A DNA stretch of 64,000 nucleotides. Source: Balanoglossus misakiensis (lineage: Eukaryota; Hemichordata). The stretch is taken from assembly GCA_040954595.2 (NCBI GenBank), contig CM082595.2, positions 10,292,001-10,356,000 on the forward strand, read 5' to 3'. The position numbers and the translations under genes are program-made. This document shows, piece by piece, positions 22,536-34,582 of the stretch. The first letter of the stretch is position 1; every line of letters starts with the position of its first letter. The notes beneath the pieces were generated by a model that saw only the letters and a program-made list of their open reading frames with translations, did no database searches and was not told the DNA's origin.

Positions 22536-23614
22536 TTATATCATGCTACCGTCCGCAATTCTGATTGGACGAGAGCTAAATCCAGCGATGCTAAAATACT
22601 CAATAATGCACTGCTGGCAGTGGTAAAACGGGCTTTCTGTTTGCCACATGGGTTTGTTCTTTAGGTTGTTGTATGTGTTTACACTCATCATGTTTATTGT
22701 AGAACCAGGGTCGATCAGTGAGGCAACTGCTGTTTGTTCTATCTGCACTGTTACTCGAGGCCTCCTACCATTTGATTGTTGTACAGTGAAGCAGTATTCA
22801 TCTCCCGAGCTGTCTTCCACTTTATGCACAGCTTTGACAGTTTCATCCTTGTCTACCCTATTTGCCTTGCCTTTTGATCGGTAGCATTTGGCAAAATGGT
22901 TAGGTTTGCCACACTTCCTGCATGACTTGCCTTTAGCTGGACATACTGAGTCATGTGGATAGGTGCCACCACAATCATAACAAGTGGACGGTCCTTTCGC
23001 TGGCTGCTGATGAGCTCTCTTTTGTTTATTGGGTTTCGGGCGTTGATGGCGCTGTTTTCTGACCGCATTCACAGATGCCGTGTCTGCACCATTATTATGG
23101 GGTTTCTCCTCAATCCCACTAGCCTGAACCTCTGATACCTCAAATGAACGGGCTGTACTCAGTAGATTCTCTAGTGTCGTCTCCTCCCAAAGAGCACGAC
23201 GTCTGAGACGGGCTGATGTGAATCCTCGTATGATTTGTGATTTGACCTCTTGATCCTTATTGGTGAAGTCACATATGTTTCTGCTAGGCGTTGCAAACAA
23301 GTGTGATAGGCATCAATCGATTCGCCGTTGTTTTGTATGGTGTCTCTGAAGATGAATCGTTCGTATTCAATGTTCCGTTTGGGTGAGAAGTACGACGCAA
23401 GCTTTAATTTGGCTGTTTCACAGCTCGTTCCTGTATCTGGTAGAGTATCAAAGAAGTTGGAAACTTCCTCACCTGCCCAGTGCAATAGCAGTGCACGTTG
23501 TCGCTTGTCATCTGTAATGTTGAATGCGACAAATGCGTTTTCTACTCTAGCCATGTACTTTTTCCATCTCGTACTGGTGGTTGTCGGGTCTGAATGAACA
23601 GGAAAACTCCGCAT
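22536..23614 (-). pseudogene. Unit 2 gag-protease remnant of an LTR retrotransposon
   Basis: Reads right to left: an N-terminal gag-like domain starting at 23614 (tryptophan/lysine-rich, LLLHWAGEEV motif), a frameshift near 23260, then a basic region, two zinc knuckles with CRKCGKPNHFAKC, and a retropepsin-like segment with Asp-Pro-Gly-Ser instead of D-[ST]-G. A stop follows at 22536 with no reverse transcriptase. Organisation matches Gypsy-type gag-pro. It lies between E0 and E1, antisense to the host gene, at the same place in every unit, so it inserted before the tandem duplication. Confidence 0.8.
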
Positions 23615-23658
23615 TGACGGCTAGCTGATTCTCCATGTTCTCCGTCCTCGTCGCCAAA

Positions 23659-23829
23659 TATAGAATCGTGGGTGGGCAATAATGACAACACGAGACACCA
23701 AGTCCAGCATGTAAGAGTGAGAGTGCCTAGCCTCGTTCACGCACTTTATTCATAATGACCCGAATGTTGCATTACGTCATTTTACAGAATGTATAAAGTA
23801 TAGATGCTCACCAGTGTTTGGACACTACA
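23659..23829 (-). repeat. Unit 2 putative LTR of the gag-pro remnant
   Basis: On the minus strand it runs from TGTAGTGTCC to CGATTCTATA, has AATAAA inside, and is followed directly by TTTGGCGACGAGGACGGAG, which resembles a Gypsy-type primer-binding site. No second LTR was found. Confidence 0.45.
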
Positions 23830-24030
23830 ATATACATGTGACTGCAGTGTCTTTCCAATCATGAATTTGCAAGGTGTCCTTCGGAGAAAATCTTCTGATT
23901 CTCTTTTATGATTTGCTTTGCATATATAACTTAATGATCTCATTTGTTGGAATTCCCTGTCTCAAATTTTTGATGATCAGTCTCTGCCCCATTGCTCATC
24001 GTCCCAACTTTCTTGTGTATTGAAAACCAG

Positions 24031-24154
24031 GAATCAACCAATGCGATCCCAATCCGTGCTTGAACAGTGGTTTCTGCCAGAGGACATCTGGATCATGTGA
24101 ACTGTACACATGTTTCTGTCAGAATTGTTTTCACTGGTGACCTTTGTGAACAAA
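24031..24154 (+). pseudogene. Unit 2 E1, EGF-like exon, same frameshift
   Basis: Carries the same extra T near the end as unit 1, so the lesion is ancestral to both units. The exon is absent from units 3 and 4, where sequence diverges at about 46519 and 63553. Confidence 0.7.
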
Positions 24155-24305
24155 GTAAGTTTTGATTTATTGTCTTGGGTTATCAATTTATACAGTTCAA
24201 AGTATCACCATTTCTTTCAATATGTAGATTTTTTTGTTTTTCTCTACAAGTGTAATCAAGATCTGCATGAAAATTTGTGTCGCTGTTCTAGTTTATGAAT
24301 TATGA

Positions 24306-25078
24306 GGCTAGTTATACTTTGCGAAACAACGAAACAGCGAAACGAAACAGCGAAACGACGAAACCATTATTAAAATAGGGGCCAGTCATCAAGACGGTGG
24401 CGTATGATTTTTTTAAAAGTTTCCAAATAAGTTCCTGGTCTGCGGCCTGGTACTAGTGGTTGCGCGCCAAAAAAGAATCCCGCCCCAAAAGGTCAATGTA
24501 CGAGTATATTCACAGGGCTAAGGATTAGTTGAAACAAAGCAGTAGTGTCCGTAAGCTTTCGAGGGTCAAACACTGATGGGGGGTAAGAGTAGTAGTTATA
24601 TATAGAAACACATGTAACTCACACAACACAGTATCATTGTCGAAATTTCTTTATTATCTTAATTGCAATTCATGCCTCCCCGCCTTGTGGTATTTAAGGA
24701 AATAGTGACAGTTGCTGCCGCATTTTGAGGTTTCGATCTTTTGTGGTTTCGTTGTGCGCGCGCGTATATTCACTGTGTATATGTAGCAGTTTGGCATGAA
24801 TCGTTTGCGCGCACACGACGTCGACTCTTCCACTACATAGTACCAGGCCGCAGACCAGGAACTGGCGACCCGCCGTTTGTTTCCAACGCCAAATTTGATT
24901 CTAATGTTGAATTTCCGAGAAAACAATTTATCTGACCTGTAGTTTTCTTGGCTCGCTTACGTTTTAATTTGGAAACTTTTAAAAAAATCATACGCCACCG
25001 TCTTGATGACTGGCCCCTATTTTAATAATGGTATCGCCATGTTTCGCTGTTTCGCTGTTTCGCAAAGTATAACTAGCC
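24306..25078. mobile_element. 773-bp inverted-repeat element with 8-bp duplication, unit 2
   Basis: Ends GGCTAGTTATACTTTGCG and its exact complement; the inverted arms extend about 120 bp and include a variable GCGAAACA-type subrepeat. Perfect 8-bp duplication AATTATGA (24298-24305, 25079-25086). An 8-bp duplication fits hAT-like or P-like elements; no transposase is present. Confidence 0.85.
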
Positions 25079-25640
25079 AATTATGAGGCTGTTCTATGAG
25101 CTGAGCCATTCAATGAAATTAAACATGGTGACCATATGATTTTATCTGACCACGGAATATAATTTCTATTGATGGAGCCATTTGATTTTTTGTTTATACA
25201 TGAAAATAGCAATACCGGAAGTAATTAAGCATTAAATCCCATCTTCTATGTCACACACGTGGCTATACGGGCCAGTTCATGTGATAACAAACATAATTAA
25301 TGGGAAAATGGTAGCGAGAGAGAGACTTAGTCCCTTCAATTCTTGAGTTGATTGGCGAGCCACCTTCGATTCGATCAGGATGACCTCCAATCACAAAGTG
25401 TATATCAGTACATGTGACACTAGGACTCTGAGAACTAACCAGGGGTAAGGGAAAAGGTAGCCCTTAGAAACAAATTTGGTAAGGTTACACCTGGCATGTT
25501 GAAAGATGTGCCCCCGGGACATGCCCCACCTTAGGTTGACACCAGAGTTTCACAAGAAAGTTGTGTATGACACAAAAACGGAAAATTCCCCCGTACTGAC
25601 TATTCATCAGACAGTTTTATGAGTAGTAACAATAGGAGCT

Positions 25641-26199
25641 ATGGGGGTAAATGCCAAAAGAAGTTGCCCTCCTTGTCCTAGGGCAGGCGAATATGACAAC
25701 AACAGATCACATAGCATTCGTGGGAAGGAGGGGATTCAACCCACACTTTCTTATTGGTGTTGGGAAAATGATGCCCTTGAACCCATGCCCCGAAACACTT
25801 TCCGATCAAGGTATGATCCAAGTCTGGGTGAAGGAGGGCCTTGGGGACAGGATGTTTTCAGTTATGGGGAGGCATGGGATAGGGACAATTTCGACACTTT
25901 TGCCACGTGCAGTACAGAGGGGATGCGATCAGAACCATTATCCTGGAGAGTTTGCAGGGACGTTCCATCAATATGAACTGGAAGGGTTTACCAGATATTT
26001 TACGCCACCTGCACCCCCATATTCAATGAGGCCCACACCGAACCCAGCTAGTCCATACAACCAACAGTATGAATCACCACCTCATGCTGGGCGTAGCCAT
26101 AGGCTATACATGCCTGCCGGTATCGAAGACCATTATGAGTATTGGTACAAGACCCCTCTTGAGAATGAATCATGGTTCCACCCTTATGGTAAAAAGTAA
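25641..26199 (+). pseudogene. Unknown Tyr/Pro-rich 3' terminal coding segment (unit 2)
   Basis: Two overlapping frames both look protein-like in different halves. Frame 1 (25641-25920) is rich in Trp, Asp and Gly. Frame 2 (from about 25930 to the TAA at 26197) is rich in Pro and Tyr and ends HPYGKK. A single frameshift near 25920-25950 would link them. An AATAAA poly-A signal at 26214 suggests a terminal exon or a retroposed mRNA end. No homologue is recognised. It lies between E1 and the LINE copy and does not resemble EGF or GCC2 modules. Only the 3' third survives in unit 1, and none in unit 3. Confidence 0.45.
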
Positions 26200-26486
26200 G
26201 ATTACTCCATGCTAATAAATTATTAGAATGAAAGTACATTCCAAGTGACTTGTTGGGAGCATCGGGCCACTTAAACCCGAAAAATTGCAATTGGCCTGAT
26301 TTTCAGTTAACCAATCTAAAGCCCAACTTTTCGTGTATTTAGTTGGGTTTCTAAAACTAACACATTTTTTGACAATATTAATGGCATGATGAACACTACT
26401 CTCATCAAATAAAATAATGTTGTGTCGTCCACAACTGGTGTAATTTTTATGTGTTTGGAATCGTAGACACCATTTATCTTTTAGTC

Positions 26487-27329
26487 TATCTATCTATCTA
26501 CCTTACTGGCCAACTTCAACATATTGAAGGCTTTGCCAGTGAGTGCACCCTAGTACAGGACATCAAAAATGTCAGTTTTCTGGTTTGGTGAAGTATAGTG
26601 CCAAAGAAGATTTGAAAGATTCATGTGACCCTGCAGATATGATGTCTGGTGGTATACTATTCCAGTCTTGGATTGTTCTTGGAAAGAAGGAATATTTTCT
26701 GTAGTCTGTTTTGAATTTGGGAATTTTATAACGTTTACTATATGCATGTGTCTAGTGAGTCTTAGCGGGGGTTGGAGATGCTGAAGATTGTTCATGGCAA
26801 CAGTTCCTGTTGAAATTTTATATGGCATCGATAGTCTGGCTTCTTTTCTACGTTGTTCTAATGATGTCCAATGTAAGGTATTTATCATGTTGTCAACACT
26901 AGAGCGATTTGGAAATCTGCCAGTCACGTAGCGTGCAGCGCGTCTTTGTGTTTTTTCTAACAAAGCTATGTCGGTCTGTTCATATGGGTCCCAAACAGTG
27001 GAGGCGTATTCAACTAGTGGTCTTACAAGTGTTGTGTATGCCTTCTCTTTCACCGATGTTGATCCTATGTTGAGATTTCTACGGAGGAAACCAAGTGTTT
27101 TGTTTGCTTTGTTGCATATTAAAGTAATATGTTGGTGCCAATCAAGATCAGCTGTCAGTGTGCACCCTAGATACTTTTCGGATGAGCTGTGTTTGATTAT
27201 CTTCCCGTTTAAACTGTACTGGTTAATTATCATTGAACGTTTCCTTGTTACTGACAGAACAGAGCATTTGTGTGGATGAAAAGACATTTTCCATTTGTTG
27301 GCCCACGCTGCTAGTTTGTCTATATCAGA
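26487..27329 (-). pseudogene. 5'-truncated LINE insertion, unit 2 only
   Basis: Minus-strand reading from 27287 to 26550 is the C-terminal end of a non-LTR reverse transcriptase (YLGCTLTADLDWHQHI, KANKTLGFLRRNL, LVRPLVEYASTVWDPY). The 3' end is a (TATC)n run at 26487. TAGTC is duplicated (26482-26486, 27330-27334), and unit 1 has the empty site at about 3264. It is nearly free of frameshifts. Confidence 0.85.
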
Positions 27330-27771
27330 TAGTCAACTCTAAATCTAATATAATAGTCGCGAAAATTGCTATGACAAACAAAAAATGAAGGGGGACACCC
27401 TTGTCAGATCCCTTTGGATGGATAACCTTTAGAGAAGACATTGCCATTTTTCAAACATCTAGTATGTGATTATACATAGTTTTAACCCTATAACGCTGCC
27501 AAGTCAGTTTGATATCCAGGGTGCCTAGAATCCTGGCTCCCAGGCCTGTTAGGCTGCCAAGGGCGTGTTACGCAGTAGGGCCTATACAAGACCCTCAAAC
27601 CAAACCAGGCAAACCAATACGATTTAGTACATTTAAGGGGGCTTAGACTGCCAAGTGTGTATATGAGAGCCATGGCAAGACAGTCAAAATACGTTTAGGA
27701 AGAAAAAATGGCAAACACATATTTTAAGGGACTTGACACTCTAAACAGGTATGACACCTAGTAGTATTAGG

Positions 27772-28386
27772 GTTAAAATATAGCTGCAAGCCAAAATGGT
27801 CATCTGAGGTTACCCGAAATTTGGGCAAAAATTTTTGACCCCATACTGGTCCAGGTCCATCAGAAACCAAACCTTCAGCCCTATTGGTTCGCCTGGAATT
27901 AGGTATACACATAATTAATGAGTTAAGCAGTTGTACAGGTGACCTCAAAATTCGGCTTTTCATTTTAGTCCCATCCCTCGAAATGCTAAGGCTGTACCTG
28001 CTCTGGAGGCTGAGATATGAGAAAGTAGATCACCTGAGGTCACCCAATATTTTATGGAAAAAATTGGACGCCACACTTGTCCATGTCCAACAGAAACAAA
28101 ACCTCTAGCCTATTAGTAAGCCTACAATTAGGTATGCACATAATTAATTAGGTCAAAGGTCAAGGGGTAACAAGTACATGTGTATGCTTCATCCCACCAA
28201 ATATGAAGTCTGTCGGTCTAATAGTTACGTACTTATGAGCATTTATGTTATATATAGTTCAAAGGTCACCGAGGTCACGTGACATTGCGGCGAAATGATT
28301 TGGTCCAATAGTTGTACCTGTCCACCAAAAATCAGCTCCCTAGGTGTATTAGTTAGCGTAGAAGTAGATATGTGTTTTTCAAGGTG
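27772..28386. repeat. Degenerate ~230-bp tandem repeat (unit 2)
   Basis: Same block as in unit 1, about 97% identical by eye. The whole stretch from E1 to the LINE is missing from unit 3. Confidence 0.6.
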
Positions 28387-29903
28387 GGTGAAAGGTCAAG
28401 GAGTCACCCGAAATTTGGCTTCTCATTTCGGCCCCTTGGTCAGTCCCTGTTCACTCCATAAATGGAGACGTGTTCTGCGCAACTGCAGTACGTGTAACCT
28501 CGTGAACTCAGATGTGCACATGCGTACAGCAGTCCCTGTTCACACCATAAATGGAGACGTGTTCTGTGCAACCACAGCTGGACCTGTGATAGATCAAATC
28601 CGATCGACATATTTAGTTTCCGTATATTATATTGACCAATGCAGACTAAATCTAATACAATTACTACATGTAGTATATCGTGTATAATACACACGTTTGG
28701 CAATATTGCAGTTTGAGTGTTAGATGCAGACGTGTATACCCGATCTAAATTTCCGACCTACACATGTACATGTATCACTGTTCACATGTACATACACCAT
28801 AACTGCGTTCTGAAAATGACATGGTATTTTCAAAATGTTACCCCAGATTACCCCATCATGTGAGAGCCATGAAACTCACACCCATTGTCCAGCAGTAGTT
28901 AGTTGACTATCCTATTCACTCAAAACAAAAAGAACGGGTGTGAAAAAGTCACTAAAACAGCATTGATACAGAGGTGTATAACACTGTCCATGATTTCAAG
29001 AGAAAAACATGAATGCAGCCCAGGCAGATCGGTCACTGCGATATCTTTCTAAGTATTTCACTCAACTTGTACAGACCATGCCATGCTGTCTTCTGGAATG
29101 TGCTGGTAACGTCACACATCGAAACATATTGATGATGCCCTTCCCTGCGGCTCGGGCATCATCAATATTATTAAGGTCAAAGATCACCATCCCTTATATG
29201 GTCATCAGGTCACTTGACTAATTTAACATTCACGGACGTACTGCACCAGATCTCATTGGCCTGCATTATTGTGCCAAATTTGAGAATTGTAGGTTTAGCC
29301 GTTTTCAAGATCCTAGTGTCCGATGAAAGTGCCAAAGAAGAAGAAAAATGCCAGCAATACCAATAGGGGCCCCGCCCATAGGGGCTTGGGCCCCTAAAAA
29401 CCCCAGTAATAACAATAGGGGCCCTGCCCATAGGGGCTTGGGCCCCTAATAAGTTAGTTGTAAAGTTATTACTGAGCTTGAATTTCACTAGCGACTAAAA
29501 GTAAACAAAAACTGATGGTCAAAGTATCACAAGCTTTATTTTGGTTTGATGTAGGATGTAATATGCTTATAGCACACTGCCAAATTAATGTCAACCAATA
29601 AGACCGGTAGGATATGATCGAAAACCACACGTATTAATGTGTAAAAGGCCGAACTTCCCAATAAATTTGGGTAACCGACTACAGACAGAGTCGAACCGAT
29701 GCATGATCTGAAGTATCAAGACACATGGACTATTATTTATTGTTTCAGCAATTTGACTTAAGTTTATAATTTCCTATGGCAGTTTTTGCCGACAAGAATC
29801 AATGCCCGACCAAACAGGTCACAAGTTAACCAAGCCCTCATACACGCGCTATTCGGACGTATCGGTGATCTGTTTATGTGTTTAGCTAAGGTGGTAAACT
29901 GTT

Positions 29904-30752
29904 CATCAATCAATCAATCAATCAAAAAGACTTATAGAGCACCAAACTCCACTGTAATAGTGTTCAATAGCGCTTTACAATGTAAAGTTACTGTTAATAC
30001 GCTCTGTTAAACAGATAAGTCTTGATGTGTTTCTTGAAACTGTCAAGGCTAGGTGACTGGCATACTTCTATTGGGACACTGTTCCAAATGAGTGGGGCGA
30101 TATACGAAAAAGCACGATCGACGTACATTTTCTTCTTACTCCATGGTACATGAAGTAGAAATTTGTCATTTGAACGAAGAAGTCTTGTTGAAGTTTTCAG
30201 ATGGATTAAGTCAGAGATGTAAGCTGGTGCTGTGTTGTTTAATGCCTTATATGTCATAAGCAAGATCTTGTATTGGATTCTATAGTGTACAGGCAACCAA
30301 TGTAAATCCATGAGAACAGGAGTAATATGATCCCTTTTACGGGTACGAGAAACGATCATGGCTGCAGAATTCAGGGCATGCTGTAGCATGCATGATGATG
30401 GTAAACCACAGAGTAGTGCATTACAGTAGTGTGATTAGAGCATGAACCAGCATCTGGCAAACTTCCTTAGTGAGGTAACGGCGAATGTGGCTGATTTGAC
30501 GCAGATGGAAGAAAATTTACTTGTAAATTGCATTAATGTGCTTATTGAAAGTGTAATTGTCGTCGAATGTCACACCTATATTCCGTGCAGAATTCACTAT
30601 TTGAACACAACATGATCCAATGCTCATGTGGTTTATGGGACGAGGCGGGCGGTTGAACTGAGACCTTATCAGGAGTACCTCGGTTTTGCCACCATTGAGT
30701 TGAAGTTTATTATGTGTCATCCAGGTTTTTATTTCGTGAACTGCCCTTTCCA
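29904..30752 (-). pseudogene. Unit 2 LINE (CR1-like) reverse transcriptase C-terminal fragment
   Basis: Same fragment as unit 1, with a longer (ATCA)n tail at 29904-29924 and the terminal LDSFKKHIKTYLF motif in frame. It shares the unit 1 deletion that joins the LINE to GTTAAATATCGCAACTAGCC. Confidence 0.8.
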
Positions 30753-31167
30753 GTTAAATATCGCAACTAGCCATAATGTTTGACTAGGGGGAGCACCTAT
30801 ACTAATGCGAGAACCAGGGATTGAAAGTTGCACCTGTGTTTTGATCCCTTAGTTACCCTTATAAGTACATTTGTAGTTTAATAACCATAGTTCTATTGCA
30901 AACCATTCTTTCCGTAGTTTCTTGTTTCAAATATTGTAATCTGAATTTATTTTGGTGTTTAACAGGTGTGATTATCTGTATTGGTGGCCATTTTGAAAAA
31001 AAAATTGGTTGCCATGGAAACTCTTCAACAGATATTTAGTGACTCGCTATCTGAATTTGTTCAGTACACATTAACACGCATCTGAGCCAAGTTTGGTGCT
31101 TTTATCACAAAATACACAATCGATATGAAAATTTGGTTTTGGTGCTCCACTACATAAGTAACATTAA

Positions 31168-31579
31168 GGATGTACGTTCAGTAAAATTGAAAGTATTGTC
31201 ATTTTTTTTAATTGTGGATTTTTTTATTCTCCTTTGTATGTATAATGAAAATCCGTAATAAAATTTAGGGTCACCTGGCTTGTCTTTGAAATACAGAGCC
31301 ATGAATTTGGTCGATAATAGAAGAAATCTGCTGACTCAGCATTTTTCACCAATGGTTTGTCTATGGGCAAAATTCTTAACGCAATTTATCTCAAAAAAGA
31401 GCGCGGTGACCCCTATATTTTATTTGACCAATGAATTTATATTTTCTGGACTGAGCTATGTGTAAAATTTCGTGAAAATGACAATAGTAGAAGTTTGTTT
31501 TCTGGCGATTATCAATGTAATCCTTCGGGAAAAAGACCGGGCGCGCAGTGTTTCCAGTTTATGTTCTGCGCATACATCC
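31168..31579. mobile_element. Old TTAA-type inverted-repeat element (unit 2 copy)
   Basis: Same ends and same decayed right target as unit 1. Confidence 0.5.
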
Positions 31580-31645
31580 TTGATGAAGTTTGCTGGCTAG
31601 AGGGCTCCTAAACCTCCCTAATATTTGACGTCTTTACTCCTACAG

Positions 31646-31878
31646 GACTGCGCAGTTGGAAGTTACAGTTCAGCATGTTCTGAAGTATGCACGCTGTGTC
31701 CAAGGGTTTCATGTGTGGAACAGCCAGCCTCTCATCACCAACACAATGCGGACAGGGATATTTTGCCAACAATGGAAGTATAGACTGTACGCCTTGTCCT
31801 GCCCTGGGTATAAGTGCCAATATGATGGTATGTCGGAGCCAGAGGTGTGTGAAGATGGATACTACACTAATATAGAGG
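31646..31878 (+). pseudogene. Unit 2 E3, GCC2/GCC3-like exon, same frameshifts
   Basis: Identical length (233) and same two frame breaks as unit 1. The last codons before the donor differ (Glu-Gly instead of Asn-Gly). Confidence 0.7.
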
Positions 31879-32348
31879 GTGAGCCAGCACTTAAAATTTG
31901 GGCATTACTGTGTAATCTTTCACTTAAGGCGGACGATCATCTTATGTGCATGTGCGTAATTCTGTGCGTACAAACATTATGTCCAGTCCAAATATTCTGC
32001 CAATTTTACATCCAATGCATTCAAATAGTGGACTGCTTCGCTTTCATCCAGTTTTCATGTGCATCGTATAAGTAGACTTTTGTTTTGTCCCGTCTTTTCA
32101 CCGAATTTGCTCTTTTCCAAATCTCCGACACAGACTATGATCGTCACATTCTTGTCTGTTGTTAGAACAGCACACTGCCATATGGCATTGACTGTATACA
32201 GTTTCTGTTACCAATATCTCTGGTTTGGCATTTTCTTGTCCTCAATCTTTTGCCAGGGATTTTTGTCTCCCCAACCCGCGTGAGAATCCCACGTCTTTGA
32301 AGGTATGACTGTGACTATAAGATTCTATAAATCTCTGTTTATTTTCAG

Positions 32349-32477
32349 CACAAACATCATGTGGTGATTGCCCAGCTGGTAACCAATGTCCAAATGGTAA
32401 CACTGTGATTTTATGCTCGGCTGGTTATTACAGTTCGGCCTTGGACAAAGGATGTCTCGCTGTACCTCTCGCATAAT
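32349..32477 (+). pseudogene. Unit 2 E4, same frameshift, donor deleted
   Basis: As unit 1, but the last bases and the GTAAAC donor are lost: the exon runs straight into sequence that in unit 3 lies some 40 bases inside the intron. One cysteine codon of the SCADC motif reads Gly (GTGGTGAT). Confidence 0.65.
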
Positions 32478-32659
32478 ATTAGGTCAGGTAATTTACTAAC
32501 TGAAAAATAGGATGGGAACATTTTCCATTTCTGTATTTAAAATTTACTGATATAATATATGAATGAAAAAATGACAATTTTTCCAAATTTGAATAGACCT
32601 CTATTTATGAAAATAATTAAAATTTGCGCCAATTTTTTACAGTGGTATTCAAAGGTTAA

Positions 32660-33392
32660 GGTGGCATTGCATGAAAAGTTGTGATTTTTGCCAAATTTTA
32701 CTTTTTTACATAAATCGGTAGGCCTAATACTGACCCACATCCTGACTAATACGTCTTGGCGGAAATGGTGCACAATCACCCCCAAATAGCACTTTTCTGA
32801 ATGAGTTCACAGCTTAACAAATAGGTGTCAACAATGCAAATGGCCGTTTTTCTCAGTTTGCATTTTCGCTGTTCTTGACAACTTCAGACGAAAATAGCTT
32901 CGCTCTGCGTTGGCCGAATTTGCTCAAACTTTAACTGGGGATTTTGTATGACCCAGCCAACAAAACGGTATTTTTGTTAGTTGATAAAGTGTCCCTGGCG
33001 GGAATAAACTCTGATTCAATACAACTCACCGTGAATTTGATCAAATTTTACTAAAAATCTAACTTTCAAATGCTGTTACTCCTCAATGGAAGCAGATAAC
33101 GCAAAACGGAATTACCGTTTTTTGCACGTGTACTCTAGTTTTGAATGACATATTAAGATGCATGATGCATGGTCAACTTTTTTACCTATTTTAAATTTTA
33201 TGACATAATATCAAAAAATGGGTTTTTTAACCCAAAATCGCCACCATTTCCGGGGATCAATAATATTTGCAAAGCAAACAAAAGTTCAAAAACTCAGCTT
33301 CCAGAATATATATGGTTTGTGTGGGTTTTAACGTTGTCTTTCATGAGAAATAGGCCTCTGAAAAAGTCTCGACGGTTTCATGCAATGGCACC
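32660..33392. mobile_element. 733-bp TTAA element, unit 2 only
   Basis: Ends GGTGGCATTGCATGAAA and complement of GGTGCCATTGCATGAAA. TTAA on both sides (32656-32659, 33393-33396). Units 1 and 3 have the single-TTAA empty site just before E5. TTAA targets are used by piggyBac-like and Kolobok-like elements. Confidence 0.8.
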
Positions 33393-33428
33393 TTAACTTG
33401 GTGTGTAAATTCTTTGTTTGATTTACAG

Positions 33429-33562
33429 ATCAGCCGGTGCTGAACAGTGTACTATTTGTGAGCAAGGGTACGCCTGCACAGATCCCAGTGCATCGCAATT
33501 CAAGTGTACCAAGGGTTACGTGTCATTGGCTGGTGCAACAAACTGTACCAGATGTACAAATG
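33429..33562 (+). pseudogene. Unit 2 E5, same frame offset
   Basis: Same length and reading as unit 1. Confidence 0.65.
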
Positions 33563-33947
33563 GTAAGATCGTGGTACTTGTTCAGTTTGCTGTGTGATGA
33601 AACTGAGGGGTGTGTGTGTGTATGCATGTATGTGTTTACAACAGATTTTCAAGTCAGTGCGACTGGGGTTATGTGTGTGTGTGTGTGTATGTATGTATGT
33701 GTTTACAACAGATTATCAACTCAGTGCGAGATCTTGCGAGACCCGGTTAGCCATGTGAGATCTCGCAGAGTCTTATGATATTCAGAAAATGGTTGATTAG
33801 AAATGACGTTTAATGTCCTCCAAAGAATTTTCTACATGCCTGTATACTTGTCTCAGAATTATGAAGTGAATCATCTCAAGTAATTTGTTATTTTAAATGA
33901 CACTGTATCACAAATACTTCACTAAAAACCTCATTTTATTTAATCAG

Positions 33948-34145
33948 ATGAAATAAGTGAGGAGCCTGCACGCACATCCCGTCTTCTGTGCCCTGCCGGA
34001 CAATCGTGTTTAGATCCAATGTAAGATCCGCTTGACTGTGGCAATGGTGAATATGCTATGGAAGGCGACGGAACATGCACGCCTTGTCCAGCAGGATCCA
34101 AGTGTCCAACCATGTCACCCGTAGTTGATTGTTCAACAGTTACTG
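33948..34145 (+). pseudogene. Unit 2 E6, GCC2/GCC3-like exon with one stop
   Basis: 198 bases, phase 1-1. Reads LLCPAGQSC, then an in-frame TAA after DPM, then CGNGEYAMEGDGTCTPCPAG. Apart from that stop the exon is open. Lost from unit 1. Confidence 0.75.
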
Positions 34146-34370
34146 GTAAGTTGGGCTGCAAATCACTCTTGTGACTTCCCTGTGTTATAGCATGACATAC
34201 ACAGAAAATTAAACTGTTATGCTCATTGGAGTTGATATTGTGACGCACTTTGAAAAACACAAAGATTCCACTGAAGAGGTATTGTACAGTAACATCTGTG
34301 ATTACGGACATCTCTCTAATAAGGGATCGTTGGACCAAACCAATCGTTCTTTGAATTTTTTCTGTGATAG

Positions 34371-34467
34371 GTTCATACTCGCTAGGTTCGGCCACGTCCT
34401 TCTGGTTATGAATGCACAACTACAAGTGTCACACAGTGCGCTACAGGGCAGTAAAGTGTTGAAGGAG
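34371..34467 (+). pseudogene. Unit 2 E6b, short GCC2/GCC3-like exon, broken
   Basis: 97 bases between TGATAG and GTAAGT. GSYSLGSATS is followed by SGYECTTTSVTQCATGQ in a shifted frame, and a TAA stands where a Tyr would fit. The pattern continues the module from E6. Confidence 0.6.
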
Positions 34468-34582
34468 GTAAGTCTTGAAATCTCTTTTCTTCTGGTCTCG
34501 ATTTGAACATGGTTCCACAAGTTGTTTACATCACTTGTAGTTTTACATATTTTTTGAGTTCAACAGCTATGCTATACATGGT

